In this document: positions 8,489 through 17,892 of the stretch, one piece after another
Layout of the letters: every line of letters begins with the position of its first letter
Numbering within the stretch: the stretch's first letter is position 1
Source: Tepidimonas taiwanensis
Lineage (GTDB): Bacteria > Pseudomonadota > Gammaproteobacteria > Burkholderiales > Burkholderiaceae_C
Direction: 5' to 3'
Assembly: GCF_020162115.1 (NCBI RefSeq)
Contig: NZ_CP083911.1
Span: 1,426,001 to 1,490,000, forward strand
Length of the DNA stretch: 64,000 nt
Translations under genes and position numbers: made by a program
Notes under the pieces: model-generated
The model's database searches: none
What the model saw: the letters and a program-made list of their open reading frames with translations, nothing else
Told to the model about the DNA's origin: nothing

Positions 8489-9892
8489 TCACGCCGCGGC
8501 CAGCCGCGCCAGCACGTCCTCGCGCCGGTGCAGCGCCAGCACCGCGTCCACCGACGGCGTCTGCGGCGTGCCCATCACGAGCACGCGCACGGGCATCGCC
8601 AGCTGCGGCATCTTCAGCCCGTGTTCGGCCAGCGTCGCCTTGATCGCGGCACCGATTGCGGCCGGGGTCCATTCGGTGTCGGCCAGCCGTGCCGCGAGTG
8701 CGCGCAGCGCCGGGCGGACCGCGTCGGTGACGTGCTGGGCCAAATCCTCGGGGCGCGGTGTGGGCGTGGCGTAGTACGGCTGCGCCCAGTCCGCCAGCGC
8801 CACCGTGGTGTCGCAGCGGTCCTTGAACAGCGCGCAGAGGGCGGGCAGTCGCTCGTCGGCCGTGAGGCCCCGGCGCGCGAGCTGCTGCGCCACCAGCGGC
8901 GCCAGCCGCTCGTCGGGCGTCATCTTGATGTGCTGCGCGTTGACCCAGCGCAGCTTGGCCTCGTCGAACTGCGCCGCGCTGCGCCCCAGGTGCTCGAGGT
9001 CGAACCACTGCAGGAACTGCTCGCGCGTGAAGATCTCGTCGTCACCGTGGCTCCAGCCCAGGCGCGCCAGGTAGTTGATCATCGCCTCCGGCAAGAAGCC
9101 GGCGTCGCGGTACCACGTGACGGGCTTGGCGCCGTGGCGCTTGCTCATCTTCTCGCCTTGCTCGTTGAGCACGGTGGGCAGGTGGGCGTACACCGGGGGC
9201 TCGTGGCCCAGCGCGCGAAAGATATTGATCTGGCGCGGGGTGTTGTTGACGTGGTCGTCGCCGCGGATGACGTGCGTGATGCGCATGTCGATATCGTCCA
9301 CCACGACGCAGAAGTTGTAGGTCGGCGTGCCGATCTCGCCCACCGGGGCCTGCCGCGCGATGACGAGGTCGTCGAGTTCGTCGTTGCGGATTTCGACGCG
9401 GCCCTTGACCTTGTCGTCCCACACGACGCTGCCGCTGGTCGGGTTTTTGAAGCGGATCACGGGCAGCACCCCATCCGGTACCGGCGGCAGCGTCTTGCCG
9501 GGCTCCGGCCGCCACGTGCCGTCGTAGCGCGGCTTGAGCTTGGCCGCCATCTGCCGCTCGCGCAGCGCGTCCAGCTCCGCCGGCGTCATGTAGCAGTGGT
9601 ACGCCAGCCCCGCCGCGAGCATCTCGGCGATGACCTGGCGGTAACGGTCCATGCGCTGCATCTGGTAGTACGGCCCCTCGTCGGGCGTGAGCCCCAGCCA
9701 GTCCATCGCCTCCAGGATCACGTCAACCGCCTCCTGGGTCGAGCGCTCCTGGTCGGTGTCCTCGATGCGCAGAATGAAGTCGCCGCCGTTGGCGCGGGCG
9801 AAGGCCCATGGGTAGAGCGCGGAGCGGATGTTGCCGAGGTGGATGAACCCCGTCGGCGACGGGGCGAAGCGGGTGCGGATGCGAGCGGTCAT
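8489..9892 (-). CDS. gltX: glutamyl-tRNA synthetase
   Basis: Class I aminoacyl-tRNA synthetase, 467 residues, charging tRNA-Glu with glutamate. The N-terminus FAPSPTGFIHLGNIRSALY carries the HIGH-type signature (here HLGN) and EKMSKRHG is the KMSKS loop. Length is normal for the bacterial discriminating enzyme. It follows metZ by 33 bases on the same strand, and two tRNA-Glu genes lie just downstream behind their own promoter. Confidence 0.97.
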   Translation of the reverse strand: MTARIRTRFAPSPTGFIHLGNIRSALYPWAFARANGGDFILRIEDTDQERSTQEAVDVILEAMDWLGLTPDEGPYYQMQRMDRYRQVIAEMLAAGLAYHCYMTPAELDALRERQMAAKLKPRYDGTWRPEPGKTLPPVPDGVLPVIRFKNPTSGSVVWDDKVKGRVEIRNDELDDLVIARQAPVGEIGTPTYNFCVVVDDIDMRITHVIRGDDHVNNTPRQINIFRALGHEPPVYAHLPTVLNEQGEKMSKRHGAKPVTWYRDAGFLPEAMINYLARLGWSHGDDEIFTREQFLQWFDLEHLGRSAAQFDEAKLRWVNAQHIKMTPDERLAPLVAQQLARRGLTADERLPALCALFKDRCDTTVALADWAQPYYATPTPRPEDLAQHVTDAVRPALRALAARLADTEWTPAAIGAAIKATLAEHGLKMPQLAMPVRVLVMGTPQTPSVDAVLALHRREDVLARLAAA

Positions 9893-9925
9893 GATGATCC
9901 GATGCAGTGGAAGACGCGGCGTCGG

Positions 9926-11158
9926 TCAGCGTGCGCAGGCGTCGAGCCCGCGCGCCAGATCGGCCACGATGTCGTCGATGTGTTCCAGGCCGACCGAGAC
10001 GCGGATCAGGCCCTGCGTGATGCCGGCGGCCTGTCGCTGCGCCTCGCTCAGGCGCCCGTGCGAGGTGCTGGCCGGGTGCGAGCACAGCGTCTTCGTGTCC
10101 CCCAGGTTGGTGGAGAGCGACAGCGTCTGCAACGCGTCCAGCACGGCAAACGCACGCGCGCGCGCCTGCTCGGCCCCGTCGGCGCGCACCTCGAAGGCGA
10201 CGATGGCGCCGCCACAGCCCGACTGCTGACGCATCGCCAGCGCGTGCTGGGGGTGCTCCGGCAGACCAGGATAGTACACCCGCGCCACCGCCGGATGCGC
10301 CTGCAACCACTGCGCCAGGCGCAGCGCGGTGGCGCTTTGCGCCTGCAGGCGCAGGTGCAAGGTTTCCAGCCCCTTGAGCACGACCCAGGCGTTGAACGGT
10401 GCCAGTGTCATGCCAGCGCTGCGCAACACGGGCAGAAACGCCTCCTGCACCAGCGCGTGGCTGGCGCACAGGGCACCGGCCATCACCCGGCCCTGCCCGT
10501 CCAGGTATTTGGTGCCGGAGTGCACGACGATGTCGGCCCCGAGCGCCGCCGGGCGCTGCAGCGCGGGCGTGGCGAAGCAGTTGTCCACCGCCAGCAGCGC
10601 ACCCGCGCGGTGGGCGATGTCGGCCAGCGCCGCGATGTCGCAGACTTCGGTCAGCGGGTTGGTGGGTGTTTCGGCCAGCAGCAGCCGTGTCTCAGGCCGC
10701 ACCGCCGCACGCCACGCGTCCAGGTCGGTCTGCGGCACGAAGGTGCTGGCCACGCCGAACTTGGCCAGGTCCGATCCGATCAGCTTGATCGTCGCGCCGA
10801 ACATCGACTGCGAGCACACGACGTGGTCGCCGGCCTTGAGCAACCCCATGCACAGCATCAGGATCGCCGCCATGCCGGACGCGGTGCCGATCGCCGCCTC
10901 GGTGCCCTCGAGCGCGGCGAGCCGCTGCTCGAAACTCGCCGTCGTCGGGTTGCCATAGCGGGCGTAGGTGTAGCCCTCCTCGTCCCCGGCGAAGCGCGCC
11001 GCCGCGGCCTCGGCGCTCGGCTGCACGAAACCGCTGGTCAGAAACAGGGCCTCGCTGTTCTCGCCATACGGCGTGCGGGGCACGGCCACGCGCACCGCCG
11101 CCGTCTGCGGGTGCCACGCGTTGCCGGGGTGCGCGCCCCCCTCGTTACACGACGCCAT
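9926..11158 (-). CDS. metZ: O-succinylhomoserine sulfhydrylase
   Basis: PLP enzyme of the Cys/Met metabolism (gamma-family) class, 410 residues, making homocysteine directly from O-succinylhomoserine and sulfide. Seen: the tetramer/PLP phosphate segment YARYGNPT, the PLP-binding lysine in VHSGTKYLDGQGR, and a C-terminal SVGLEHIDDIVADL. The purF-metZ neighbourhood is that of MetZ in proteobacteria. Cystathionine gamma-synthase (metB) is the alternative within the family and cannot be fully excluded. It begins 3 bases after the purF stop, so the two are co-transcribed. Confidence 0.9.
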   Translation of the reverse strand: MASCNEGGAHPGNAWHPQTAAVRVAVPRTPYGENSEALFLTSGFVQPSAEAAAARFAGDEEGYTYARYGNPTTASFEQRLAALEGTEAAIGTASGMAAILMLCMGLLKAGDHVVCSQSMFGATIKLIGSDLAKFGVASTFVPQTDLDAWRAAVRPETRLLLAETPTNPLTEVCDIAALADIAHRAGALLAVDNCFATPALQRPAALGADIVVHSGTKYLDGQGRVMAGALCASHALVQEAFLPVLRSAGMTLAPFNAWVVLKGLETLHLRLQAQSATALRLAQWLQAHPAVARVYYPGLPEHPQHALAMRQQSGCGGAIVAFEVRADGAEQARARAFAVLDALQTLSLSTNLGDTKTLCSHPASTSHGRLSEAQRQAAGITQGLIRVSVGLEHIDDIVADLARGLDACAR

Positions 11159-11161
11159 TCG

Positions 11162-12676
11162 TCACGACTCCTGCGCGTTCGGCAGCGTCAGGCGCGTGCC
11201 ACCGCCCTCATCGTCCTCGACGCTGGCGCCCCCCTGCCGCGGGGCGTTGATCGCCGCCACCGACTCGAGCGTCACGTCGCCGGTGATGTATACGCCGTCG
11301 AAGCACGACGCCTCGAAGCCGCACAGCGACGGGTTGAGCGCCGCCACCGAGCGCTTCATCGCTTCCACGTCCTGGTAGATGAGCGCATCGCAGCCGATGA
11401 GCGCGCGCACCTCCTCGACGGAGCGGCCGTGCGCCACCAGCTCCTGCTGCGTGGGCATGTCGATGCCGTAGACGTTGGGGTAGCGCACCGGCGGCGCGGC
11501 GCTGGCCAGATAGACCTTGCACGCGCCGGCCTCACGCGCCATCTGCACGATCTCGCGGCTGGTGGTACCGCGCACGATCGAATCGTCGACCAGCAGCACG
11601 TTGCGGCCGGCGAATTCGCTGGCGATGACGTTGAGCTTTTGCCGCACGGACTTTTTGCGCACCGCCTGCCCCGGCATGATGAAGGTGCGGCCGACGTAGC
11701 GGTTTTTCACGAACCCCTCGCGGTACGGAAGGCCGATCAGCCGCGCCACCTCCATCGCCGCCGGACGGCTCGACTCGGGAATCGGGATGACGACGTCGAT
11801 TTCGCTGGGCGGCACGGTCGAGATCACACGCGTGGCCAGCGCCTCGCCCATATTGAGCCGCGCCTGGTACACCGAAATGCCATCGATGACCGAGTCCGGC
11901 CGCGCCAGATACACGAACTCGAAGATGCACGGATGGTGCGACGGCGCGTCGGCGCACTGGCGCGCGTGCATCTGGCCGTCCAACGTGACGAAGATCGCCT
12001 CGCCCGGTGCGACGTCGCGCTCGAAACGGTGCCCCGTTCCTTCCAGCGCCACCGACTCGCTCGCCGCCATCACCGTGCCGTCGGCCCCGCGGCCGATGCA
12101 CAGCGGCCGGATGCCGTAGGGATCGCGGAAGACCAGCATGCCGTGCCCGGCGATCAGCGCCACCACCGCGTAACTGCCGCGCACGCGCCGGTGCACCGCC
12201 GCCACCGCGTCGAACACATCGTCCACCCGCAGCGGCACACCGCGCGTGGCGCGCTCCAGCTCGTGCGCCAGCACGTTGAGCAGGACCTCCGAGTCGCTCT
12301 CGGTGTTGATGTGCCGGTGGTCGAGCCGGAACAGCTCTTCTTTCAGCGCGCGCGCGTTGGTCAGGTTGCCGTTGTGCGCCAGCACCAGCCCGAACGGGGC
12401 GTTGACGTAGAAGGGCTGCGCCTCCTCCTCGCTGGCGGCGTTGCCCGCGGTGGGGTAGCGCACCTGGCCCAGCCCGCAGGTGCCGGGCAGCGCCCGCATG
12501 TTGCGCGTGCGGAAGACGTCGCGCACCATGCCCTTGGCCTTGTGCATGAAGAACTTGTGCCCCTGCTGGGTCACGATCCCCGCCGCGTCCTGACCGCGGT
12601 GCTGCAGCAGCAGCAACGCGTCATAGATCAGCTGATTGACCGGCTGGGTGCTGACCACCCCGACGATGCCACACAT
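11162..12676 (-). CDS. purF: amidophosphoribosyltransferase
   Basis: First committed step of purine synthesis: PRPP plus glutamine to phosphoribosylamine. 504 residues. MCGIVGVV places the glutaminase nucleophile Cys directly after Met; VLLVDDSIVRGTTS is the PRPP-binding loop of the phosphoribosyltransferase domain. Lies between cvpA and metZ in one operon; cvpA-purF adjacency is widely conserved. Confidence 0.97.
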   Translation of the reverse strand: MCGIVGVVSTQPVNQLIYDALLLLQHRGQDAAGIVTQQGHKFFMHKAKGMVRDVFRTRNMRALPGTCGLGQVRYPTAGNAASEEEAQPFYVNAPFGLVLAHNGNLTNARALKEELFRLDHRHINTESDSEVLLNVLAHELERATRGVPLRVDDVFDAVAAVHRRVRGSYAVVALIAGHGMLVFRDPYGIRPLCIGRGADGTVMAASESVALEGTGHRFERDVAPGEAIFVTLDGQMHARQCADAPSHHPCIFEFVYLARPDSVIDGISVYQARLNMGEALATRVISTVPPSEIDVVIPIPESSRPAAMEVARLIGLPYREGFVKNRYVGRTFIMPGQAVRKKSVRQKLNVIASEFAGRNVLLVDDSIVRGTTSREIVQMAREAGACKVYLASAAPPVRYPNVYGIDMPTQQELVAHGRSVEEVRALIGCDALIYQDVEAMKRSVAALNPSLCGFEASCFDGVYITGDVTLESVAAINAPRQGGASVEDDEGGGTRLTLPNAQES

Positions 12677-12691
12677 CTCGATGCCCTCGAA

Positions 12692-13177
12692 CTACGGAAA
12701 ATACACGGCCACCTCGGCCGGCACCAGCACCTTGACCGCCAGCAGCCCCTGGGTGAGCCAGCGCGGCCCCACCGCCTCGCGCCACGCGGCGCTGTCCGCC
12801 CACGGTGTCTGGTGTACGAGGAGCGCCACGCCGGCCAGGATCAGCCCCCCGCGCAGCAGCCCGAACACGCCCCCCAGCACACGGTCCACCGGCCGCACGC
12901 CCGTGGCCTCGGCCCCGCGGCGCGCCAGCGCCGCCACCCAGCCGCCGACGAATGCCACGACGACGAACGTCAGCGCAAACCCGGCACCGTAGCGCAGCGG
13001 ATCGCTCCAGCCCTGCAGCGGCAGCCACCCCGCCACCGCCAGCGCCCAGCGCTGGGCCACGACGAACGCGACGACCCAGGCCAGCACCGACAGCACCTCG
13101 TACAGCAGCCCGCGCCACACCCCCAGCAAGACCGAGGCCGCGAGCACCGCGAGCAGGATCACATCGACCACGGCCAT
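12692..13177 (-). CDS. cvpA: CvpA family inner-membrane protein
   Basis: 161 residues with about four hydrophobic segments, beginning with the CvpA-type MAVVDVILLAVLAASVLLGVWRG. CvpA is linked to colicin V production and envelope homeostasis; its molecular role is unclear. It sits 15 bases ahead of purF and 3 bases behind the SPOR gene, the standard arrangement. Confidence 0.92.
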   Translation of the reverse strand: MAVVDVILLAVLAASVLLGVWRGLLYEVLSVLAWVVAFVVAQRWALAVAGWLPLQGWSDPLRYGAGFALTFVVVAFVGGWVAALARRGAEATGVRPVDRVLGGVFGLLRGGLILAGVALLVHQTPWADSAAWREAVGPRWLTQGLLAVKVLVPAEVAVYFP

Positions 13178-13180
13178 GGG

Positions 13181-13962
13181 TCACAGCGTCAGCACCGCCG
13201 CCGGCAGGCCCAGCTTCTTGACTTTCTCCGCCACCTTCTCCGCTTCGGCGCGCGAGTCGAACGGCCCCACGCGCACGCGGATGCGCTTGCCCTCGGGGGT
13301 CTCGGCGACATGGGTATAGGTCTTGAGCCCGGCGCGCTCGAGGCGCTGGCGCACCTCCTGCGCGCGCGCCGGCTCGGCGTAGGCACCGACCTGCACGACG
13401 ACGCGCACCCGCGGCGCATCGGTCGCGCCCCCTTTGGCGGCCGTGGCGCTGCCTGCCGCGGGTGCCGTGGCGGGTGCGGGGGCCGCCGAACCGCCGGCGG
13501 ACGATGGGCGAGGCGGGCTGGCCGGCGTCTGCGCCGGCGGCGTCGACGGGACAGGCGCGGCAGCCCCCTCGGTCACGGGGCCCGCCGGCGCGGCCCCCCC
13601 GCTGTCGGCACTGGGATCGGGCCCGGGGCCGGCGCTGCCGCGGTAGCCGGCGGGGTGACGGTCGCCGTCGCCGGCGCGGCACCCGCCACCACTGCGCTGC
13701 CGGCGGGTTCCGCCCCGCGGGCCGCCGGCCGCTCCAGTGGCGGCAGGCCGTCGCGCGCCGGGATGTCGATGGCGATATCCACCGGAATGGGGCGCGGCTG
13801 CGACTCCAGCACCATCGGCACGACGATGACCGCCAGCGCCACGAGGATGGTCGCACCGATCAGGCGGCGGCGCGCCCGCTGCCGCAGCGCTTCCACGGAC
13901 GCCGGGTTCTCCGCACCGGAGGCGGGAGGGGACTTGGCAGAACCGGAACCGAGTTGGAACAT
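13181..13962 (-). pseudogene. SPOR-domain cell-division protein (DedD/FtsN type), split by a frameshift
   Basis: The first frame (13962 to 13573, 129 codons) has a short cytoplasmic head, one membrane helix (LIGATILVALAVIVVPMVL, residues about 34-52) and a Pro/Ala-rich linker, then stops. The second frame (to 13181) continues the Pro/Ala linker and carries a complete SPOR domain (VVQVGAYAEPARAQEVRQRL ... RIRVRVGPFDSRAEAEKVAEKV). The break is at a run of seven G (13594-13600); one more G would join both parts into one protein of about 260 residues. SPOR domains bind denuded septal peptidoglycan, and the gene lies between folC and cvpA as dedD does. It may be a true mutation, a homopolymer sequencing error, or expressed by -1 slippage on the G-GGG-GGG heptamer. 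Confidence 0.85.
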
Positions 13963-13965
13963 GCG

Positions 13966-15315
13966 TCAGCCCTGTAGGTGCCGGGCAGCCAGGCGGGGCA
14001 CGCCCTCTTGCAGCACACCACCGACCGTGTAGAACGACCCAAAAACCACGATTCTACCAGCGGGGTCCACCTGCGCCAGCGCGGCTTTCAGGGCCGCCGC
14101 GGGGCCTTCGTGCACGGTCGCGGTCGCGTCGCGCCGGCGCGTCACCGACTGCCACAGCGCGTGCAACGCGTCGCCGCGCGCGGCACGCGCCGTCGGCAGG
14201 TCGCAAAAATGCCACACGTCGATCAGCGGATCGAGCCGCTCCAACATCGGCCGCACGTCCTTGTCGGCCATCGCGCCGAACACCGCCTGCGTCTGGGGGT
14301 AAAAGCCCATCGCGTCCAGGTTTTCCGCCAGCGCGGCCGCCGCGTGGGGGTTGTGCGCCACGTCCAGCACCAGCACGGGCTCGCCCGGCACGATCTGGAA
14401 CCGCCCCGGCCACTCCACCGTGGCCAGCCCCTGCCGCACCGCCTGCGCCGTCACCGGCAGGCGCACGTGCATCGCCTCCAGCACCGCCAGCACACCCGCC
14501 GCGTTGGTGAGCTGGTTGACCCCGCGCAACGCGGGGTACGCCAGCCCGGCATAGCGGCGTGCACGCCCCTGCCACGCCCACTGCTGCCGGTCGCCGCTGT
14601 GGCGAAAATCCCGGCCACCCAGCCACAGGTCGGCGTCGATTTCGCGCGCGCGCTCCAGCACGCTGCGCGGCGGCTCCGGGTCCGACACCACGGCCGGGCG
14701 GCCGGTGCGCAGGATGCCCGCCTTCTCGTAACCGATCGCCTCGCGGTCCGGCCCCAGGTACTCCATGTGATCCAGGTCCACGCTCGTGATCACCGCGCAG
14801 TCGGCGTCCCACACGTTGACCGCATCCAGCCGTCCGCCCATGCCGACTTCGAGGATCAGCACATCGGGGCGCTGCGCCAGCATGGCATGCACGAGCGCCA
14901 GCGTCGTGAATTCGAAGTAGCTCAGCACCACCGGGTCGCCCGCGGTGCGGGCGGCTTCCACCGCCGCGAACGAGGGCACGAGGTCGGCGCTGGCCATCGG
15001 CTGCCCGTCGAGGCGCGCACGTTCCTCGAAGTGCACCAGGTGGGGCGACGTGTAGAGCGCGGTGCGGTAGCCGGCGGCGCGGTAGATCGCCTCCAGCATC
15101 GCGCACGTGGAACCCTTGCCGTTGGTGCCCGCGACCGTGATGACCGGACACGCCGGCCGCACCGCCGCCCCCAGGCGGTGCGCGACCGTTTGCACGCGCT
15201 CCAATCCCAGCGTGATGCGCTGGCCGTGCAGGTGCTCCAGATACGCCAGCCACTCGGCGAGCGCGGCATCGGCCACGGGCGCGGTCGGGGGAACGTCGGT
15301 CGGGGGAACGGACAT
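13966..15315 (-). CDS. folC: bifunctional folylpolyglutamate synthase / dihydrofolate synthase
   Basis: Mur-ligase-like ATP-dependent enzyme (449 residues) that adds glutamate to dihydropteroate and to reduced folates. The P-loop TVAGTNGKGSTCAMLEAIY is clear, as are HLVHFEERA and the C-terminal VLDVAHNPHAA segment. The start MSVPPTDVPP was preferred over an in-frame ATG 14 codons earlier because the latter adds only unrelated residues. It is the first gene here of a minus-strand run folC-SPOR-cvpA-purF-metZ-gltX with gaps of only a few bases; accD and trp genes that often precede folC are absent. Confidence 0.95.
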   Translation of the reverse strand: MSVPPTDVPPTAPVADAALAEWLAYLEHLHGQRITLGLERVQTVAHRLGAAVRPACPVITVAGTNGKGSTCAMLEAIYRAAGYRTALYTSPHLVHFEERARLDGQPMASADLVPSFAAVEAARTAGDPVVLSYFEFTTLALVHAMLAQRPDVLILEVGMGGRLDAVNVWDADCAVITSVDLDHMEYLGPDREAIGYEKAGILRTGRPAVVSDPEPPRSVLERAREIDADLWLGGRDFRHSGDRQQWAWQGRARRYAGLAYPALRGVNQLTNAAGVLAVLEAMHVRLPVTAQAVRQGLATVEWPGRFQIVPGEPVLVLDVAHNPHAAAALAENLDAMGFYPQTQAVFGAMADKDVRPMLERLDPLIDVWHFCDLPTARAARGDALHALWQSVTRRRDATATVHEGPAAALKAALAQVDPAGRIVVFGSFYTVGGVLQEGVPRLAARHLQG

Positions 15316-15556
15316 GGGCTGTTCGGGCTGCGATGATCGGGGCGCCCATTGTGCCAAGGAAGGCCGCCCGCCGCCCCGCGGGGGAAAGGGTCAAAAGTCC
15401 GGGACCAGCACGCGACCGGGCGCCAAGGACCGCTGCGGTGCACAGCGGCAGAGGCTTGCGTACAGGCACCGACGACAAAAGCCCAGTCGCGCCCTGGGCA
15501 CGGTAACGCGGTGGCTGCACGGCCATGCGCCGATGTGGCTGCGCTACCATGCGTCC

Positions 15557-15910
15557 ATGATCCACGTCTTTGGTATCCCGAACTGCGAGACCGTCAAGAA
15601 AGCCCGTGCGTGGCTGGAGGCGCACGGCGTCGCGTACACGTTCCACGATTTCAAAAAGCAGGGTGTACCGACCGAACGGCTGGATGCGTGGCTGGCCGCA
15701 CTGGGCTGGGAGGCGCTGCTGAACCGCCGCGGCACGACCTGGCGCCAGCTCGACGACGCGACGCGGGCCGGTGTTACGGACGGAGCGAGCGCCCGCGCCC
15801 TGATGCTGGCCAAGCCCAGCGTGATCCGCCGCCCGGTGGTGGACTGGGGCGACCGCATCACCGCCGGTTTCGATCCGGACGACTGGGCGCGCCACGCGAC
15901 GCGTCGGTGA
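15557..15910 (+). CDS. ArsC/Spx-family reductase (YffB type)
   Basis: 117 residues of thioredoxin-like fold. Single N-terminal Cys in FGIPNCETVKKARAWLE, followed by FHDFKKQGV and the ArsC-family SVIRRPVVDWGDRI segment. The YffB branch of the family is thought to use glutathione; arsenate is not its likely substrate, and no ars genes are near. Divergent from folC across about 240 bases in which no other gene is evident. The start is set by the family's N-terminal MIxVFGIPNC. Confidence 0.88.
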   Translation: MIHVFGIPNCETVKKARAWLEAHGVAYTFHDFKKQGVPTERLDAWLAALGWEALLNRRGTTWRQLDDATRAGVTDGASARALMLAKPSVIRRPVVDWGDRITAGFDPDDWARHATRR

Positions 15911-16087
15911 GAATTGGCGCTGCGCCACCCGGTCAAGCACCGCCCTGGTCGGGCGCAAGCATTCCGCCGCACGGCACATCCGGCCACGGGCGGACGCCCC
16001 GCGCCGCCGCGGCGCAGAAAAACGCGGCATGCGCCCGCGGGGCATCCCGCCCGGCGTGGGCAGTGCTGCACCTACAATCCGGACACC

Positions 16088-16414
16088 ATGAATGCCATCA
16101 CCGACACCGTCCGCGGCGCCGACGTCACCACCCGCGCCAACGTGTATTTCAACGGCCAGTGCGTGAGCCACACGCTGACGCTCGCCGACGGCAAACGCCT
16201 GTCGGTCGGCGTCATCCTGCCCTCGACGCTGACGTTCAACACCGGCGCGCCCGAGGTCATGGAGGGCGTGGCCGGGACGTGCGAGGTGCTGCTGCCGGGG
16301 GCGACCGCGTGGCAGCGCTTCGGCCCCGGCGAGCGCTTTGCCGTGCCCGGCAACGCGACCTTCCAGATCCGGGTCAGCGACGAGCCATATCACTACATTT
16401 GCCATTTCGGTTGA
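16088..16414 (+). CDS. ppnP: pyrimidine/purine nucleoside phosphorylase
   Basis: Small cupin-fold enzyme (DUF1255 family, 108 residues) reported to split several nucleosides into base and ribose-1-phosphate. Recognised by FNTGAPEVMEGVAGTCEVLL and the C-terminal FQIRVSDEPYHYICHFG. About 14 residues longer at the N-terminus than the E. coli protein. It ends 63 bases before argG on the same strand. Confidence 0.9.
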   Translation: MNAITDTVRGADVTTRANVYFNGQCVSHTLTLADGKRLSVGVILPSTLTFNTGAPEVMEGVAGTCEVLLPGATAWQRFGPGERFAVPGNATFQIRVSDEPYHYICHFG

Positions 16415-16477
16415 ACCCGATCGGGTTTGCCGCCGCCGCTCGATAGTTTTCTTTCGCCATCCATCCTCGCCACGCCC

Positions 16478-17803
16478 ATGTCCACCATCCTGCAAAGCCT
16501 GCCCGTCGGCCAGAAGGTCGGCATCGCGTTCTCCGGCGGCCTCGACACCAGCGCCGCGCTGCTGTGGATGCGCCAAAAAGGCGCCATCCCCTACGCCTAC
16601 ACCGCCAACCTCGGCCAGCCGGACGAGCCCAACTACGAGGCCATCCCGAAGCGGGCGCTGGCCTACGGTGCCGAGAAGGCGCGGCTCGTGGACTGCCGTC
16701 CGCAGCTCGCCGCCGAAGGGCTGGCCGCGCTGCAGTGCGGCGCCTTCCACATCAGCACGGCGGGCGTGACCTACTTCAACACCACGCCGATCGGCCGCGC
16801 CGTCACCGGCACGATGCTGGTGGCCGCGATGAAGGAAGACGACGTCCACATCTGGGGCGACGGCAGCACCTACAAGGGCAACGATATCGAGCGCTTCTAC
16901 CGCTACGGCCTGCTGACCAACCCGTCGCTGCAGATCTACAAGCCGTGGCTGGACCAGGCGTTCATCGACGAGCTGGGCGGCCGCAAGGAGATGAGCGAAT
17001 TCCTCATCCGCAACGGCTTCGACTACAAGATGTCGGTCGAGAAGGCCTACAGCACCGACAGCAACATGCTCGGCGCCACGCACGAGGCCAAGGACCTGGA
17101 GCACCTCAACGCCAGCATCCGCATCGTCAACCCCATCATGGGCGTGCCGTTCTGGCGCGAGGACTGCGACATCCGGCCCGAAGAGGTCACGGTGCGCTTC
17201 GAAGAGGGCCGCCCGGTCGCGCTCAACGGCCGCGAATACCCGGATCTGGTCGAGCTGTTTCTCGAGGCCAACCGCATCGGCGGCCGCCACGGCCTGGGCA
17301 TGAGCGACCAGATCGAAAACCGCATCATCGAGGCCAAGAGCCGCGGCATTTACGAAGCGCCGGGCATGGCGCTGCTCTTCATTGCCTACGAGCGGCTGGT
17401 CACCGGCATCCACAACGAGGACACGATCGAGCAGTACCGCGACAACGGCCGCAAGCTCGGCCGCCTGCTGTATCAGGGCCGCTGGTTCGACCCGCAGGCC
17501 ATCATGCTGCGCGAGGCGGCGCAGCGCTGGGTAGCGCGCGCGATCACCGGCGAGGTGACGCTGGAGCTGCGCCGCGGCAACGACTACTCGATCCTCAACA
17601 CCGAAAGCCCCAACCTGACCTATCACCCCGAGCGGCTGACGATGGAAAAGGGCGCGTCGGTGTTCACGCCGCGCGACCGCATCGGGCAGCTCACCATGCG
17701 TAACCTGGACATCACCGACACGCGCGACAAGCTCGGCATCTACACGCAGGCCGGGCTGCTCGCCATCGGCCAGGACGGCGACCTGCTGAAACTCGGCGGC
17801 TGA
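16478..17803 (+). CDS. argG: argininosuccinate synthase
   Basis: Joins citrulline and aspartate with ATP in arginine synthesis. 441 residues, the long E. coli-like subtype. The ATP pyrophosphatase loop is GIAFSGGLDTSAALLWM; also seen are WGDGSTYKGNDIERFYRYG and STDSNMLGATHEAKDLE. The start MSTILQSLPVGQKV is preferred over an in-frame ATG 17 codons upstream that adds unrelated sequence. Confidence 0.97.
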   Translation: MSTILQSLPVGQKVGIAFSGGLDTSAALLWMRQKGAIPYAYTANLGQPDEPNYEAIPKRALAYGAEKARLVDCRPQLAAEGLAALQCGAFHISTAGVTYFNTTPIGRAVTGTMLVAAMKEDDVHIWGDGSTYKGNDIERFYRYGLLTNPSLQIYKPWLDQAFIDELGGRKEMSEFLIRNGFDYKMSVEKAYSTDSNMLGATHEAKDLEHLNASIRIVNPIMGVPFWREDCDIRPEEVTVRFEEGRPVALNGREYPDLVELFLEANRIGGRHGLGMSDQIENRIIEAKSRGIYEAPGMALLFIAYERLVTGIHNEDTIEQYRDNGRKLGRLLYQGRWFDPQAIMLREAAQRWVARAITGEVTLELRRGNDYSILNTESPNLTYHPERLTMEKGASVFTPRDRIGQLTMRNLDITDTRDKLGIYTQAGLLAIGQDGDLLKLGG

Positions 17804-17820
17804 GGCCTCGCCGGCGGTCG

Positions 17821-17850
17821 GGACGGCGCTGCGGCACGTACGCGCCGTCC
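17821..17850 (+). terminator. weak hairpin after argG
   Basis: An 8-bp perfect stem GGACGGCG/CGCCGTCC with a 14-base loop, 18 bases past argG. There is no T-tract, so it may only stall or protect the transcript end. Confidence 0.3.
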
Positions 17851-17892
17851 TACGCGCACAGCCCTACGCGCGCCCTACGTGCACCCTACACG
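17849..17892. repeat. short degenerate tandem repeat (CCTACGCGC-like)
   Basis: Four consecutive units starting CCTACGCGCA, CCTACGCGCG, CCTACGTGCA, CCTACACGCC fill the convergent gap after argG; the last unit runs into the hydrolase stop codon at 17886-17888. Confidence 0.6.

Noticed and set aside
8528..14032. A 1834-codon open frame on the plus strand
   Set aside because: It runs antisense through gltX, metZ, purF, cvpA and the SPOR gene; its product is Arg/His/Pro-rich low-complexity sequence typical of antisense frames in GC-rich DNA.
14054..17626. A 1190-codon open frame on the minus strand
   Set aside because: Antisense to argG and ppnP and out of frame with folC; no coherent protein family.
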